A stretch of DNA of 29,068 nucleotides. It comes from an uncultured Ruminococcus sp. (lineage in GTDB: Bacteria; Bacillota; Clostridia; Oscillospirales; Ruminococcaceae). The position numbers and the translations under genes were made by a program. The notes beneath the pieces were generated by a model. That model made no database searches. It saw only the letters and a program-made list of their open reading frames with translations, and was not told the origin of the DNA. Of this stretch, positions 22,033 through 29,068 are shown piece after piece (position 1 is the first letter of the stretch; each line of letters starts with the position of its first letter). The DNA lies in contig UQAR01000021.1 of the NCBI GenBank assembly GCA_900539095.1, positions 1 through 29,068 of the forward strand, given 5' to 3'.

Positions 22033-23019
22033 TCATCTTGCCGTTGAGTCACGTTCGACAAGTTCAAAATCAAGGGTGAGCGTCCTTGGTATGGAGCTTT
22101 CTCTCTTGAGGGAGTTAAGTAGCATTTGAGCCGCCTCTATGCCTGCGGTGCGGTAGTGAAAATGCACCGATGTGAGCGTAGGCGATGTTACCTTGCAAAG
22201 CTGTGAATCGCCTATGCCGGCTATCATTATATCCTCAGGAACTTTCAGCCCTTGCTCACGGCAGGCAAGCAGAGCACCTGCCGCAATGCTGTCAGTGGCA
22301 CAGAAAAGAAGATCATATTTTTTGCCGCTTTTCAGCAGCGACAAAGCCTTTTCGTGACCTGAGTCCATTTTAAACTCAGCGGTCTGCATATCGGCTCTTT
22401 CTATGTAGATGCCACTATCATAAAGTGCCTGAAGAAATCCTTCCTTTCTCGCCTTACCAGCCGCCTTATCATCTTCGGCAACGCCGATAAAAGCAGGCTT
22501 TCTGCCGCCTCTGTCTATCATATGCTTTGTGGCTGCATAAGCTGCTTGATAGTCATCATGGCAAACGCAGTTAGCACCCTTGTATTCCTGTCCCACAATG
22601 ACAACAGGCACACGCATTTTTTTCAGCACAGCGTCATGGAGCGGCGTGAAAACAGACGCCAAAAAGATAACGCCGTCCACACGATTGCTGCGGAAAAGCT
22701 CAAGGTATTCAACCTCTTTCTTTGGGTCATTGGCGGAGTTCACAAGCAAAAGCTGATAGCCCTGCTCGCTGAGCACCTGACTTATGCCCTCTACCTCTCT
22801 TGCACAGCTCTCACTTGAAAGCTTAGGTATTATCACTCCCACAAGCTTTGTCACTCTCGTTCTCACATTCTGTGCCTGAACGCTTGGTGCATAGCCTGTA
22901 ACTTCTATGGCAGCCTCGATAAGTCTGCGTTTATCTTCGCTCACATAGCCGTCGTTGAAGTATCTGCTCACTGCGGATTTTGATACGCCTGCGGCTTTTG
23001 CAAATTCGGTAATGTTCAT
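22033..23019 (-). CDS. scrR: LacI-family repressor of the sucrose operon
   Basis: The 328-residue protein begins with the LacI HTH (MNITEFAKAAGVSKSAVSRY) and hinge helix (AGVS...TGYAPSVQAQNVRT). A periplasmic-binding-type effector domain follows (VGVIIPKLSS, VDGVIFLAS, GIGDS). It probably represses the adjacent sucrose operon and itself until a sucrose-derived sugar phosphate binds. AAAGGAG lies ~11 bases before the ATG. TGAAACCG/CGGTTTCA sites stand upstream of this gene and in the scrA leader. It is transcribed the same way as the operon but from its own promoter. The symbol follows from context. Confidence 0.88.
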   Translation of the reverse strand: MNITEFAKAAGVSKSAVSRYFNDGYVSEDKRRLIEAAIEVTGYAPSVQAQNVRTRVTKLVGVIIPKLSSESCAREVEGISQVLSEQGYQLLLVNSANDPKKEVEYLELFRSNRVDGVIFLASVFTPLHDAVLKKMRVPVVIVGQEYKGANCVCHDDYQAAYAATKHMIDRGGRKPAFIGVAEDDKAAGKARKEGFLQALYDSGIYIERADMQTAEFKMDSGHEKALSLLKSGKKYDLLFCATDSIAAGALLACREQGLKVPEDIMIAGIGDSQLCKVTSPTLTSVHFHYRTAGIEAAQMLLNSLKRESSIPRTLTLDFELVERDSTAR

Positions 23020-23041
23020 TGGTCATCGCTCCTTTGATATT

Positions 23042-23069
23042 ATTATAGCATTGCACTGTGAAATTTCAA
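23042..23069 (-). promoter_or_regulatory. Promoter of the repressor gene
   Basis: On the minus strand TTGAAA, 16 bases and TGC-TATAAT (extended -10) lie ~25 bases before the ribosome site. Confidence 0.7.
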
Positions 23070-23070
23070 T

Positions 23071-23110
23071 ACGGTTTCATATGAATATTTCATATATAAT
23101 GTGAAACCGT
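23071..23110. promoter_or_regulatory. Inverted-repeat operator upstream of the repressor gene
   Basis: ACGGTTTCA (23071-23079) and TGAAACCGT (23102-23110) are exact 9-base inverted copies with 22 bases between them. The gap also holds TATGAA/TTTCATA repeats. It lies just upstream of the repressor's -35 and fits autoregulation. Confidence 0.6.
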
Positions 23111-23124
23111 TCTAACAGTATAAT

Positions 23125-23160
23125 GAAAAAAGCTGCTGCACCATGTTGGTACAGCAGCTT
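23125..23160 (-). terminator. Terminator of the GH59-MATE operon
   Basis: Minus-strand AAGCTGCTGTACCAAC...GGTGCAGCAGCTT then TTTTT. It follows the MATE stop by about ten bases. Confidence 0.85.
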
Positions 23161-23169
23161 GTATCTGTA

Positions 23170-24513
23170 TTATTTCACAATGGAATGGAGCCGCCATTTT
23201 CCGCCTTTGTATCTTATAAGGCTGACCATAGCGGTCACGAACCATGTTGCGGCGGTGGTGAGCCATATGCCCCAGAATCCTATGAAAGCTATCCTTGTGA
23301 GAACAAGTGAAAGCCCTATCCTGCATAAGACCTCTGCCATGCCGTTCACAAGGGCGTAGTTCGTGTCGCCTGCACCGTTTAAAAATCCTCTTGTGGTGTG
23401 AATGATGCCAAGCGACCAGTAGAAAAATGAGGTTATGATAAGAGCCTTTGCAGAAATGCTGATAACATTTTTTCCGCTGACGAACCATGATGTTATTGCA
23501 CCGCCAAACAATGTAAACAGTATAAGCACCACAACGGAGAATATCACGGATATTTTTATTGCACAACGCAGACCGTTCTGAGCACGTTTTTCTTTTCCGG
23601 CACCGATGTTCTGTCCCGTGAATGTGGAAACCGCCGCATTAAGTGAGGAGAACGGCTGCTGAACGAACTGCTCGATACGCATTGAAACTGTGTATGCCGC
23701 CATGACCGTTTCGCCAAAACCGTTTGTGACACGCTGTAGTGCCACCATGGAAATTGAGATAAGTCCGTTTTGTATTGCGATAGGCACGCCTGTTTTTACA
23801 CAGCGGCTCATCATGTCTTTGTCGGCGTGCAGATCATCTGCGGTGAGCTTTATCTCTCCGCTCACTGCAAAGCAGTATACGATGCAGGAGATAGCAGAAA
23901 GTGCCTGCGTAAGCACCGTCGCCCATGCCGCACCTGTTATGCCGAACTTGAATACTACCACGAAAAGCAGGTCAAGAAGAGCGTTCAGCAAACTTGCCGC
24001 ACCGAGAAATATCAGCGGCGTTTTTGAATCCCCCAACGCCCTCATTATGGCGTTTATCCAGTTGTAAGCCGCCACCGCAAGCGTGCCGCCGCAGGCTATC
24101 TGCATATAAGCCGCAGAGTCGCCTATAAGTCGGTCGGGGACGTTTAAAAGTTCCAGTATAGGTCTTGCGGCAGGAACGGATAAAAGGCTTATGACTATGC
24201 CGAAAATAACCGTGACAAGTGCGGAATTGTATACCGCCGACCGCAGTGCTTTCTGCTTGCCTGCACCGAAATACTGTGCGGCGATTATTCCTGCACCTAC
24301 CGAAAGGCCAATGCAAAGGGTGTAAAATAGATATGTTATCGAACCCGTCGCACCAACAGCGGCAAGGGCGTCATCGCCCAGATAACGCCCCACCACCATA
24401 GTGTCTACTATATTATAAGTCTGCTGCAAAAGATTTCCCGCAAGGAGCGGCAGCGAAAACATTATTATGTGCCGCATTTCGCTGCCTTGCGTCATATCTG
24501 TGATCCTGCTCAT
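23170..24513 (-). CDS. MATE family efflux transporter
   Basis: The 447-residue membrane protein has 12 helices in two related halves: FSLPLLAGNLLQQTYNIVDT in helix 1-2, then VGRYLGDDALAAVGATGSI. The second half repeats the pattern (PIAIQNGLISISMVALQR and FVQQPFSSLNAAVSTFTGQN). MATE proteins export small organic compounds using sodium or proton gradients. Its ATG overlaps the stop of the GH59 gene by four bases (ATGA, 24510-24513), so the two are translated together. That link suggests it handles something related to the glycosidase's substrate or product. This is inference; the substrate is unknown. A terminator follows directly. Confidence 0.9.
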   Translation of the reverse strand: MSRITDMTQGSEMRHIIMFSLPLLAGNLLQQTYNIVDTMVVGRYLGDDALAAVGATGSITYLFYTLCIGLSVGAGIIAAQYFGAGKQKALRSAVYNSALVTVIFGIVISLLSVPAARPILELLNVPDRLIGDSAAYMQIACGGTLAVAAYNWINAIMRALGDSKTPLIFLGAASLLNALLDLLFVVVFKFGITGAAWATVLTQALSAISCIVYCFAVSGEIKLTADDLHADKDMMSRCVKTGVPIAIQNGLISISMVALQRVTNGFGETVMAAYTVSMRIEQFVQQPFSSLNAAVSTFTGQNIGAGKEKRAQNGLRCAIKISVIFSVVVLILFTLFGGAITSWFVSGKNVISISAKALIITSFFYWSLGIIHTTRGFLNGAGDTNYALVNGMAEVLCRIGLSLVLTRIAFIGFWGIWLTTAATWFVTAMVSLIRYKGGKWRLHSIVK

Positions 24514-27170
24514 TTTTTACGCCTCTTTTTGTATATTACCGCCGTGCAAACTGCCGCAGCCGCTGCAACGCCTGCACCTATGGCTATAGGAAGAACGCTG
24601 CGGTTTGTTTTTTCACTTTTTTCAGCCGCAGGCTTTTCCTTTTCAAAAGGTATCTTTCCGCCTGTTACCTGCATTCCGTCAACAGTATATTTGCCTGACT
24701 TTATCGTCACCTTTGCCGTGTGAGCACCCTCGTTCAGTCCCTCGCTGCGGCAGGATATCTCCCTTTGACCTGTTCTTGAAACTGTTATGAGCTGCTCCCC
24801 GCCGCCGTCAACAGACAATGCAAGGATACAATTCTCTCTGCTTTCTCCAGTGAGTGCAAAGCCTGTGCCCTCAAAGCTTACTGTAAATGAGTCGCCCTCG
24901 CTGCCTTTTGAAGAGGTACGCTTGTAGTTTTTAAAGCTGCTCATAAGGTTGTGCTCCCAGTTGCCCTCAAATGTAAAGCATGGGTCGGTCTCATCATAGC
25001 GTGTTATATAGGTGTCGCTGCCTTCAATAGGCTCTGCGGAGAAGTTATCAAAACTGTTTTTATTGTATGAGCTGAAAAGTGACGCTCTGCCTGCACTTAT
25101 AAGGGATTCACCCTCGCCCACTGTGTATTCAGCCACCATGTTTCCGTCAACATATCCACGGATAACATTGTTCACAGCCTCCAACTTCAGCTTGTGTGAG
25201 ATCGTTCCGTCAAAGTTTTCTATGTTGCCGCTTGCGAGAGTGCCGTCATTTGCTTTAAGCTCCCAGCTGCCGTTTTCGTAAAGCTTTATCCAGTAGCCGC
25301 TGTAGGAATTGCAGCCCAGTGTGTATCTCAGTCCAACGCCCGCATAGTTTGCAGCTTTGTCCTGCGATTGCTCAAAGGCTGCGTCAACGCTCACGCTGTA
25401 GTTATACCAACGGTCGTCGCCGAAAGTTGTCACAGGGTCAGGGGTGTAGCCCCACTCGTTTGCTTTCATGTCAGCTGTTATCTGCTGAACGAGCACATTG
25501 CCCTTGTCGGTCTTTTCCACCTCGAAAGCTCCGCCCTCGTCTGTTGTGTATCTTGGTGCATTGCCTCGTGATGAAAGATAGTCCTCAGCATATCCTGCGT
25601 ACTCAAAATCGTCTGAATAAGGAAGTTTCAAAACTGTACGTTCGCTGTCGTCAGCGTTCTTGTATTCTGTGCGTTCAGGAGAAACTGTTGATACTGTCAC
25701 AATAGAATTTGGCTTTACAGTCACGGTGTATGAGTATTCGCTGCCGTTAGCTGTGGTGGAAATGTCCTCAGTTTTCTTGAAATAGTTCTCGTCATAGCTG
25801 CCGTCAATGCTGTCAGGTCCTCTTGTTTCCCATACGCTCACATTGCTTGACGCCTTGTCAAGTCCTGATACCTTGAATGTGTATTCAATAGGCTGTGCGG
25901 TGGTGTTTGTGATAACAGTGCTGTAATCGCCTGTTTCTGTATCGGTGGCAGTCATGTAGCTGTAAACTGCGTCAACGATAGCGTGACCGTCGCCGCCTTT
26001 TTGACCGTCGCTGTAACAGCCGCTGTCAACGAAAGCCCAGCCCTTTTGTATGAACTGTGAGAAATGCAGTGACATATAAAATCCGCTGTCAAGCATATAA
26101 TATCCGCTCCAAGGGTCGCAGGCAGAGATGAGCTGTTTTTGACAGTAGCAAGCTCCGTCATAGTATGCAGACACAACAGGCTGATACTCATAGAGGGTCA
26201 TTTTGCCGTTTGGATACATTCCGATTATCCTGTTCGCAATATCCAGTGTGCCGTTTATGCCTGCAAGTCCTGAACCGTCATATCTGTATGTGCCCTGAGC
26301 ATATGCCATTGGCGAGCTTGCCTCGCTGAACCAAAGTTCTTTGTTTTCATCATAAGCAAGTTTCTGAGCGTTCTCAGTGGATTCGCTTGTATAGTGACTG
26401 CCTACAACGTCAACTGCGTCCATAAGTTCGCTGTCCTCATACATTCTGTCGGCAAAGCCCCATGTGCAGACTTCCTCTCCGCCGACTATCTTTATCTTTG
26501 AGTAGTCGTAAGGCGTGTCCTTTTCGCTTTTCAGGTGTGAAGAAAGATACTTCACCCATTCAAGGTCTGCACCTCTTTCGTTTTGCACAGCACTCACATA
26601 GTCAAATTCCAGTCCATATGTTTCATAAGCGGAGTCAAGTGTGTTTTTATACCACTTATATCTTGCAGCGTAAACATCAGCGGCGTCTGATACCCACTTA
26701 GGCTCGCTCCACCAAAGCATATCGAGTGTGAGGTCAGGGTTTATCTTCTTTGCGTCAGCGGCAAGCTGATAAGCCGCACCTCTCGTGACGTCAGCCTTTT
26801 CGTCCTCTGTTCTCATTACAGACGGCTCAGTGCCCGATGATGAGTTTATATCCGCACCCATTTCCACTTTAAGATGAGTGATACCGATACCCTCTTTGCC
26901 GAACATATACTCAAGTATCTGTTCATAAGCCTCCGGGTGTTCAGCCTTGTAGTCAAGCAGCAGCCTAGATGAATTGTTGCCGCTAACCATGCCTGCACCT
27001 CTGTATCTCATGTTTTCTTTGAGTTGTGCGGTAGTTCCGTCAATGATTATTTCCTTTTTGTCAATAATGCCCACGCTGTTTTCCTCCCCGTAGCAATTAT
27101 AAGCACCTGCACATGAAAGCAGCATTACCAGTGCTGATACTGCCGCCGTGCACCGTTTTAGTATAGTCAT
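24510..27170 (-). CDS. Secreted, membrane-anchored GH59 (galactocerebrosidase-like) glycosidase
   Basis: This 886-residue protein has a signal peptide (~1-25) and a GH59 catalytic region: RYRGAGMVSGNNSSRLL at 55-71, LKVEMGADINSSSGTEPS at 100-117, acid/base Glu198 in NERG and nucleophile Glu283 in WFSEAS. The order and motifs match human GALC. A beta-sandwich/lectin domain (~520-730, ending with FDNF) and a further beta domain (~735-845) follow. A C-terminal helix (~858-879) and KKRRKK tail anchor it to the cell. GH59 enzymes remove beta-galactose from galactolipids or galactosides. ATG at 27170 is chosen because GGAGGA lies ~7 bases before it. The gene is downstream of an AraC regulator and coupled to MATE. 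Confidence 0.88.
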   Translation of the reverse strand: MTILKRCTAAVSALVMLLSCAGAYNCYGEENSVGIIDKKEIIIDGTTAQLKENMRYRGAGMVSGNNSSRLLLDYKAEHPEAYEQILEYMFGKEGIGITHLKVEMGADINSSSGTEPSVMRTEDEKADVTRGAAYQLAADAKKINPDLTLDMLWWSEPKWVSDAADVYAARYKWYKNTLDSAYETYGLEFDYVSAVQNERGADLEWVKYLSSHLKSEKDTPYDYSKIKIVGGEEVCTWGFADRMYEDSELMDAVDVVGSHYTSESTENAQKLAYDENKELWFSEASSPMAYAQGTYRYDGSGLAGINGTLDIANRIIGMYPNGKMTLYEYQPVVSAYYDGACYCQKQLISACDPWSGYYMLDSGFYMSLHFSQFIQKGWAFVDSGCYSDGQKGGDGHAIVDAVYSYMTATDTETGDYSTVITNTTAQPIEYTFKVSGLDKASSNVSVWETRGPDSIDGSYDENYFKKTEDISTTANGSEYSYTVTVKPNSIVTVSTVSPERTEYKNADDSERTVLKLPYSDDFEYAGYAEDYLSSRGNAPRYTTDEGGAFEVEKTDKGNVLVQQITADMKANEWGYTPDPVTTFGDDRWYNYSVSVDAAFEQSQDKAANYAGVGLRYTLGCNSYSGYWIKLYENGSWELKANDGTLASGNIENFDGTISHKLKLEAVNNVIRGYVDGNMVAEYTVGEGESLISAGRASLFSSYNKNSFDNFSAEPIEGSDTYITRYDETDPCFTFEGNWEHNLMSSFKNYKRTSSKGSEGDSFTVSFEGTGFALTGESRENCILALSVDGGGEQLITVSRTGQREISCRSEGLNEGAHTAKVTIKSGKYTVDGMQVTGGKIPFEKEKPAAEKSEKTNRSVLPIAIGAGVAAAAAVCTAVIYKKRRKK

Positions 27171-27211
27171 ATGATCTCCTCCATACAAATGAATGGTCAT
27201 TTCCTACTATG

Positions 27212-27240
27212 ATTATACGATGCGAACAGCAGCACGTCAA
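27212..27240 (-). promoter_or_regulatory. Promoter of the GH59-MATE operon
   Basis: Minus-strand TTGACG (27235-27240), 17 bases, TATAAT (27212-27217), ~40 bases before the ATG. The AT-rich DNA from 27241 to 27321 is where the upstream AraC protein could bind. Confidence 0.8.
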
Positions 27241-27321
27241 TCTGAAATATTTTGCATATTATTATAAAATGAACATTTGCGGATCTAACATATCAAGCAA
27301 ACACGTTCCAATTATAAAATA

Positions 27322-28143
27322 TTATAACGAACCCGTTCCTCTTGAGCGGCGGTAATCCCTTGGAGATACGCCCTCAAGCTTTTTGAAAACGATGCTGAAA
27401 TAATTCCTGTCCTCATAGCCCACAAGCCTGCCTATCTCGCCTATTTCAGTGTCCGTGTTCAAAAGCAGTGATTTAGCCTGAGCGATACGCCGCCTTGCGA
27501 TATATTCAAGGGGACGCATGGAAGTTTCGGCTCTGAATACACGGCAAAAGTGCTGTACCGTTACACCTGAAAGTCCTGCGAGAGTCTCGGCGGTGATGTC
27601 ATTCATGTAGTAGCTGTCAATGTACAGAAGTGCCTGCCTTGTAATGCTGCCCACGTTTTTTCTGCTGTCAGGTGAGAGCATGGCAGTTTTCATGGCAAGG
27701 ATATATTCATACACAAGCACAGAGGCTTTTTCGCCAAAGCTCACAGGGTCAGCGGCGGCAGCGAAGATACGTTCAAAAAGCTGGGCAGGTTTATCAGTGT
27801 TTATCTCAGGGGCGAATTTAAAGCTGTTAAAGCCCATATTTGCAAGCATTTGAGAGGCATATTCCCCACGGAAAACTATCCAATTCGTTATCCAGCTGCC
27901 GTTGGTGGGATAATATTCATGCGGCAGGCTTGGCGGAAGATAGAATGCAGACCCGGCTGTTTGCATATACTCGCAGCCGTCAACGATAAGCCTGCCCTCG
28001 CCACCTGAGGTAAAAAGCAGTTGATGAGAAACAAGCCCTTTTTCCCTGACAACGTGATATTCAGGGTCGGAAATGCCGATACCGGTGAGATAAAAGGGCA
28101 GGGAAGTCTGCCTGCCGATAACAGGGTAAACAACTTTTGTCAT
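27322..28143 (-). CDS. AraC-family transcriptional regulator
   Basis: The 273-residue protein has an N-terminal cupin-like sugar-sensing domain (QLLFTSGGEGRLIVDG, GSAFYLPPSLPHEYYP) and a C-terminal pair of HTH motifs: ITAETLAGLSGVTVQHFCRV and then EIGEIGRLVGYEDRNYFSIV followed by FKKLEGVSPRDYRR, the AraC signature. It probably activates the GH59-MATE operon just downstream when its sugar ligand is present. AGGAGG lies ~11 bases before the ATG. The gene has its own consensus promoter, back to back with that of the 1-phosphofructokinase gene. Confidence 0.9.
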   Translation of the reverse strand: MTKVVYPVIGRQTSLPFYLTGIGISDPEYHVVREKGLVSHQLLFTSGGEGRLIVDGCEYMQTAGSAFYLPPSLPHEYYPTNGSWITNWIVFRGEYASQMLANMGFNSFKFAPEINTDKPAQLFERIFAAAADPVSFGEKASVLVYEYILAMKTAMLSPDSRKNVGSITRQALLYIDSYYMNDITAETLAGLSGVTVQHFCRVFRAETSMRPLEYIARRRIAQAKSLLLNTDTEIGEIGRLVGYEDRNYFSIVFKKLEGVSPRDYRRSRGTGSL

Positions 28144-28184
28144 TTTCTTTTACGCCTCCTTTTTATGCGGTCGTGTCTTGGTAA

Positions 28185-28213
28185 ATTATATATCCTTTTT
28201 TGGGGGTTGTCAA
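28185..28213 (-). promoter_or_regulatory. Promoter of the AraC gene
   Basis: Minus-strand TTGACA (28208-28213), 17 bases, TATAAT (28185-28190): exact consensus. Confidence 0.85.
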
Positions 28214-28223
28214 TAGTTCGGGA

Positions 28224-28252
28224 TTGACTAAGACTGCCCGTTGTGTTAAGAT
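28224..28252 (+). promoter_or_regulatory. Promoter of the 1-phosphofructokinase gene
   Basis: TTGACT (28224-28229), 17 bases, TAAGAT (28247-28252). Its -35 is ten bases from the divergent AraC -35. A small hairpin CGGC/GCCG (28261-28272) lies in the leader. Confidence 0.7.
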
Positions 28253-28299
28253 ATTAAGGACGGCTTTTGCCGATATTGTTGAAAAGAGAGGCTATTAAA

Positions 28300-29019
28300 A
28301 TGATATACACCGTAACATTCAACCCCGCCATAGACTACGTTGTTCGCACCCCACAGATGAAAATGGGTGAAGTGAACCGCTCTTCCTCTGAGAAAATATT
28401 CTTCGGCGGCAAGGGTATCAACGTTTCAGTCGTGCTCGCAGAGCTGGGAGTCTGCACAAAAGCACTGGGATTTGTGGCTGGCTTTACAGGCAGAGCCATT
28501 GAAGAGGGTATCGCAGATAAGGGCGTGACATCGGATTTTGTCCACCTTGAAAAAGGCTTTTCACGAATAAATGTAAAGATAAAATCAGATGAGGAAACGG
28601 AGCTGAACGGTCAAGGCCCTGTTATCACTGAAACTGATATCGCAAAGCTTTACAGCAAGCTTGATGAGCTTTCAGAGGGTGATACTATCGTCCTTGCAGG
28701 AAGTATACCAAATTCTCTGCCTGCGGATATATATGAGAAAATATTGGCTTATCTAGCCCCTAAAAACGTTCGTGCAGTGGTTGACGCAACAGGAAAACTG
28801 CTTATGAACGTGCTGAAATATAAGCCTTTTCTTGTTAAACCAAATAACCATGAGCTTGGCGAAATTTTCGGCGTAAAGCTGAAAACTTATGACGATATCG
28901 TAATGTATGCAAATAAACTCCGTGAAATGGGTGCGAAAAATGTGCTCGTTTCTATGGCAGGCGACGGTGCAGTGCTTGTGGACGAGCAGGGAAATGTCCA
29001 CTCATGCGGGGTATGCAAG
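28300..29019 (+). CDS. fruK: 1-phosphofructokinase (PfkB family), 3' end cut by adapter
   Basis: 240 residues are present from the ATG at 28300; AAGAGAGG lies upstream. The start MIYTVTFNPAIDYVV and GGKGINVSVVLAELG (36-50) are typical of FruK/LacC-type kinases. VLAGSIPNSLP, VVDATGKLL and VKPNNHELGEIFG follow in order. The final GAGD catalytic motif is missing because the adapter begins at 29020. FruK phosphorylates fructose-1-phosphate from a fructose PTS to fructose-1,6-bisphosphate. Tagatose-6-phosphate kinase is an alternative. Residues read past 29019 are adapter. A fruA-type PTS gene is expected beyond the end. Confidence 0.88.
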
Positions 29020-29068
29020 CTGTCTCTTATACACATCTCCGAGCCCACGAGACTAAGGCGAATCTCGT
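29020..29068 (+). other. Illumina Nextera i7-side adapter (artificial)
   Basis: CTGTCTCTTATACACATCT (29020-29038) is the reverse of the Nextera mosaic end. CCGAGCCCACGAGAC (29039-29053) is the read-2 adapter. TAAGGCGA (29054-29061) matches index N701 as I recall it, and ATCTCGT begins the P7 oligonucleotide. It is not genomic. Confidence 0.98.

Noticed and set aside
47..29019. tRNA genes, rRNA genes, CRISPR arrays or replication origins
   Set aside because: No cloverleaf-like segments, regularly spaced direct repeats or DnaA-box clusters were seen on reading. I could not run dedicated searches.

Overview
The window is about 29 kb of chromosomal DNA from a gut-type, low-to-mid GC Bacillota. 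I would place it in the Ruminococcus/Oscillospiraceae group. The grounds are strong AGGAGG ribosome sites, sigma-A promoters with 17-bp spacers, a BspA-type leucine-rich-repeat surface protein with fibronectin-type modules, a sucrose PTS operon, an NSS transporter and a secreted glycosidase. No rRNA or other marker gene is present, so this is an inference from gene content. Both ends are artificial. Bases 1-46 and 29020-29068 are Illumina Nextera adapter and index sequence, so the genomic insert is about 47-29019 and the first and last genes are cut by adapters.

Left part (47-5030, mostly + strand): a worn accessory island. It holds the tail of an acyltransferase, a possible tiny ORF, a VanZ-like membrane protein, a HEPN-like protein behind a structured leader, and a KGSKN-type coiled-coil gene broken by an amber codon. 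These are followed by a VOC/glyoxalase protein, an HTH protein with a frameshifted tail, a small uncharacterised protein, a 35-residue minus-strand gene and a truncated, frameshifted IS256-family transposase. The island resembles the cargo of Bacillota integrative elements, but no integrase or conjugation gene is visible.

Middle part (5172-17300, mostly - strand): a 933-residue secreted LRR protein, then two abutting IS3-family remnants, then a CPA-type cation/proton antiporter. The antiporter has a long leader that I read as a fluoride (crcB) riboswitch overlapping an intrinsic terminator. Upstream of it lies a three-gene operon, ABC exporter - DUF1854 - ABC exporter, in which both ABC proteins carry an unusual N-terminal domain ending in a zinc ribbon. 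Next come a possible 38-codon gene with its own signals and an NSS sodium-dependent symporter.

Right part (17434-29019): a complete sucrose module with PTS IIBCA, sucrose-6-phosphate hydrolase and fructokinase in one operon, and a LacI-family repressor just upstream. CGGTTTCA/TGAAACCG sites lie at both promoters. Beyond it is an AraC regulator - GH59 glycosidase - MATE transporter cluster, in which the glycosidase and the transporter overlap by ATGA. Divergent from the AraC gene is a 1-phosphofructokinase gene cut off by the right adapter. Sucrose would enter as sucrose-6-phosphate and be split into glucose-6-phosphate and fructose, and the fructose would be phosphorylated by fructokinase.

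The observations most worth following are the riboswitch-antiporter pair, the ABC-DUF1854-ABC operon, the GH59-MATE coupling, the 38-codon transcription unit and the structured leader before the HEPN-like gene.
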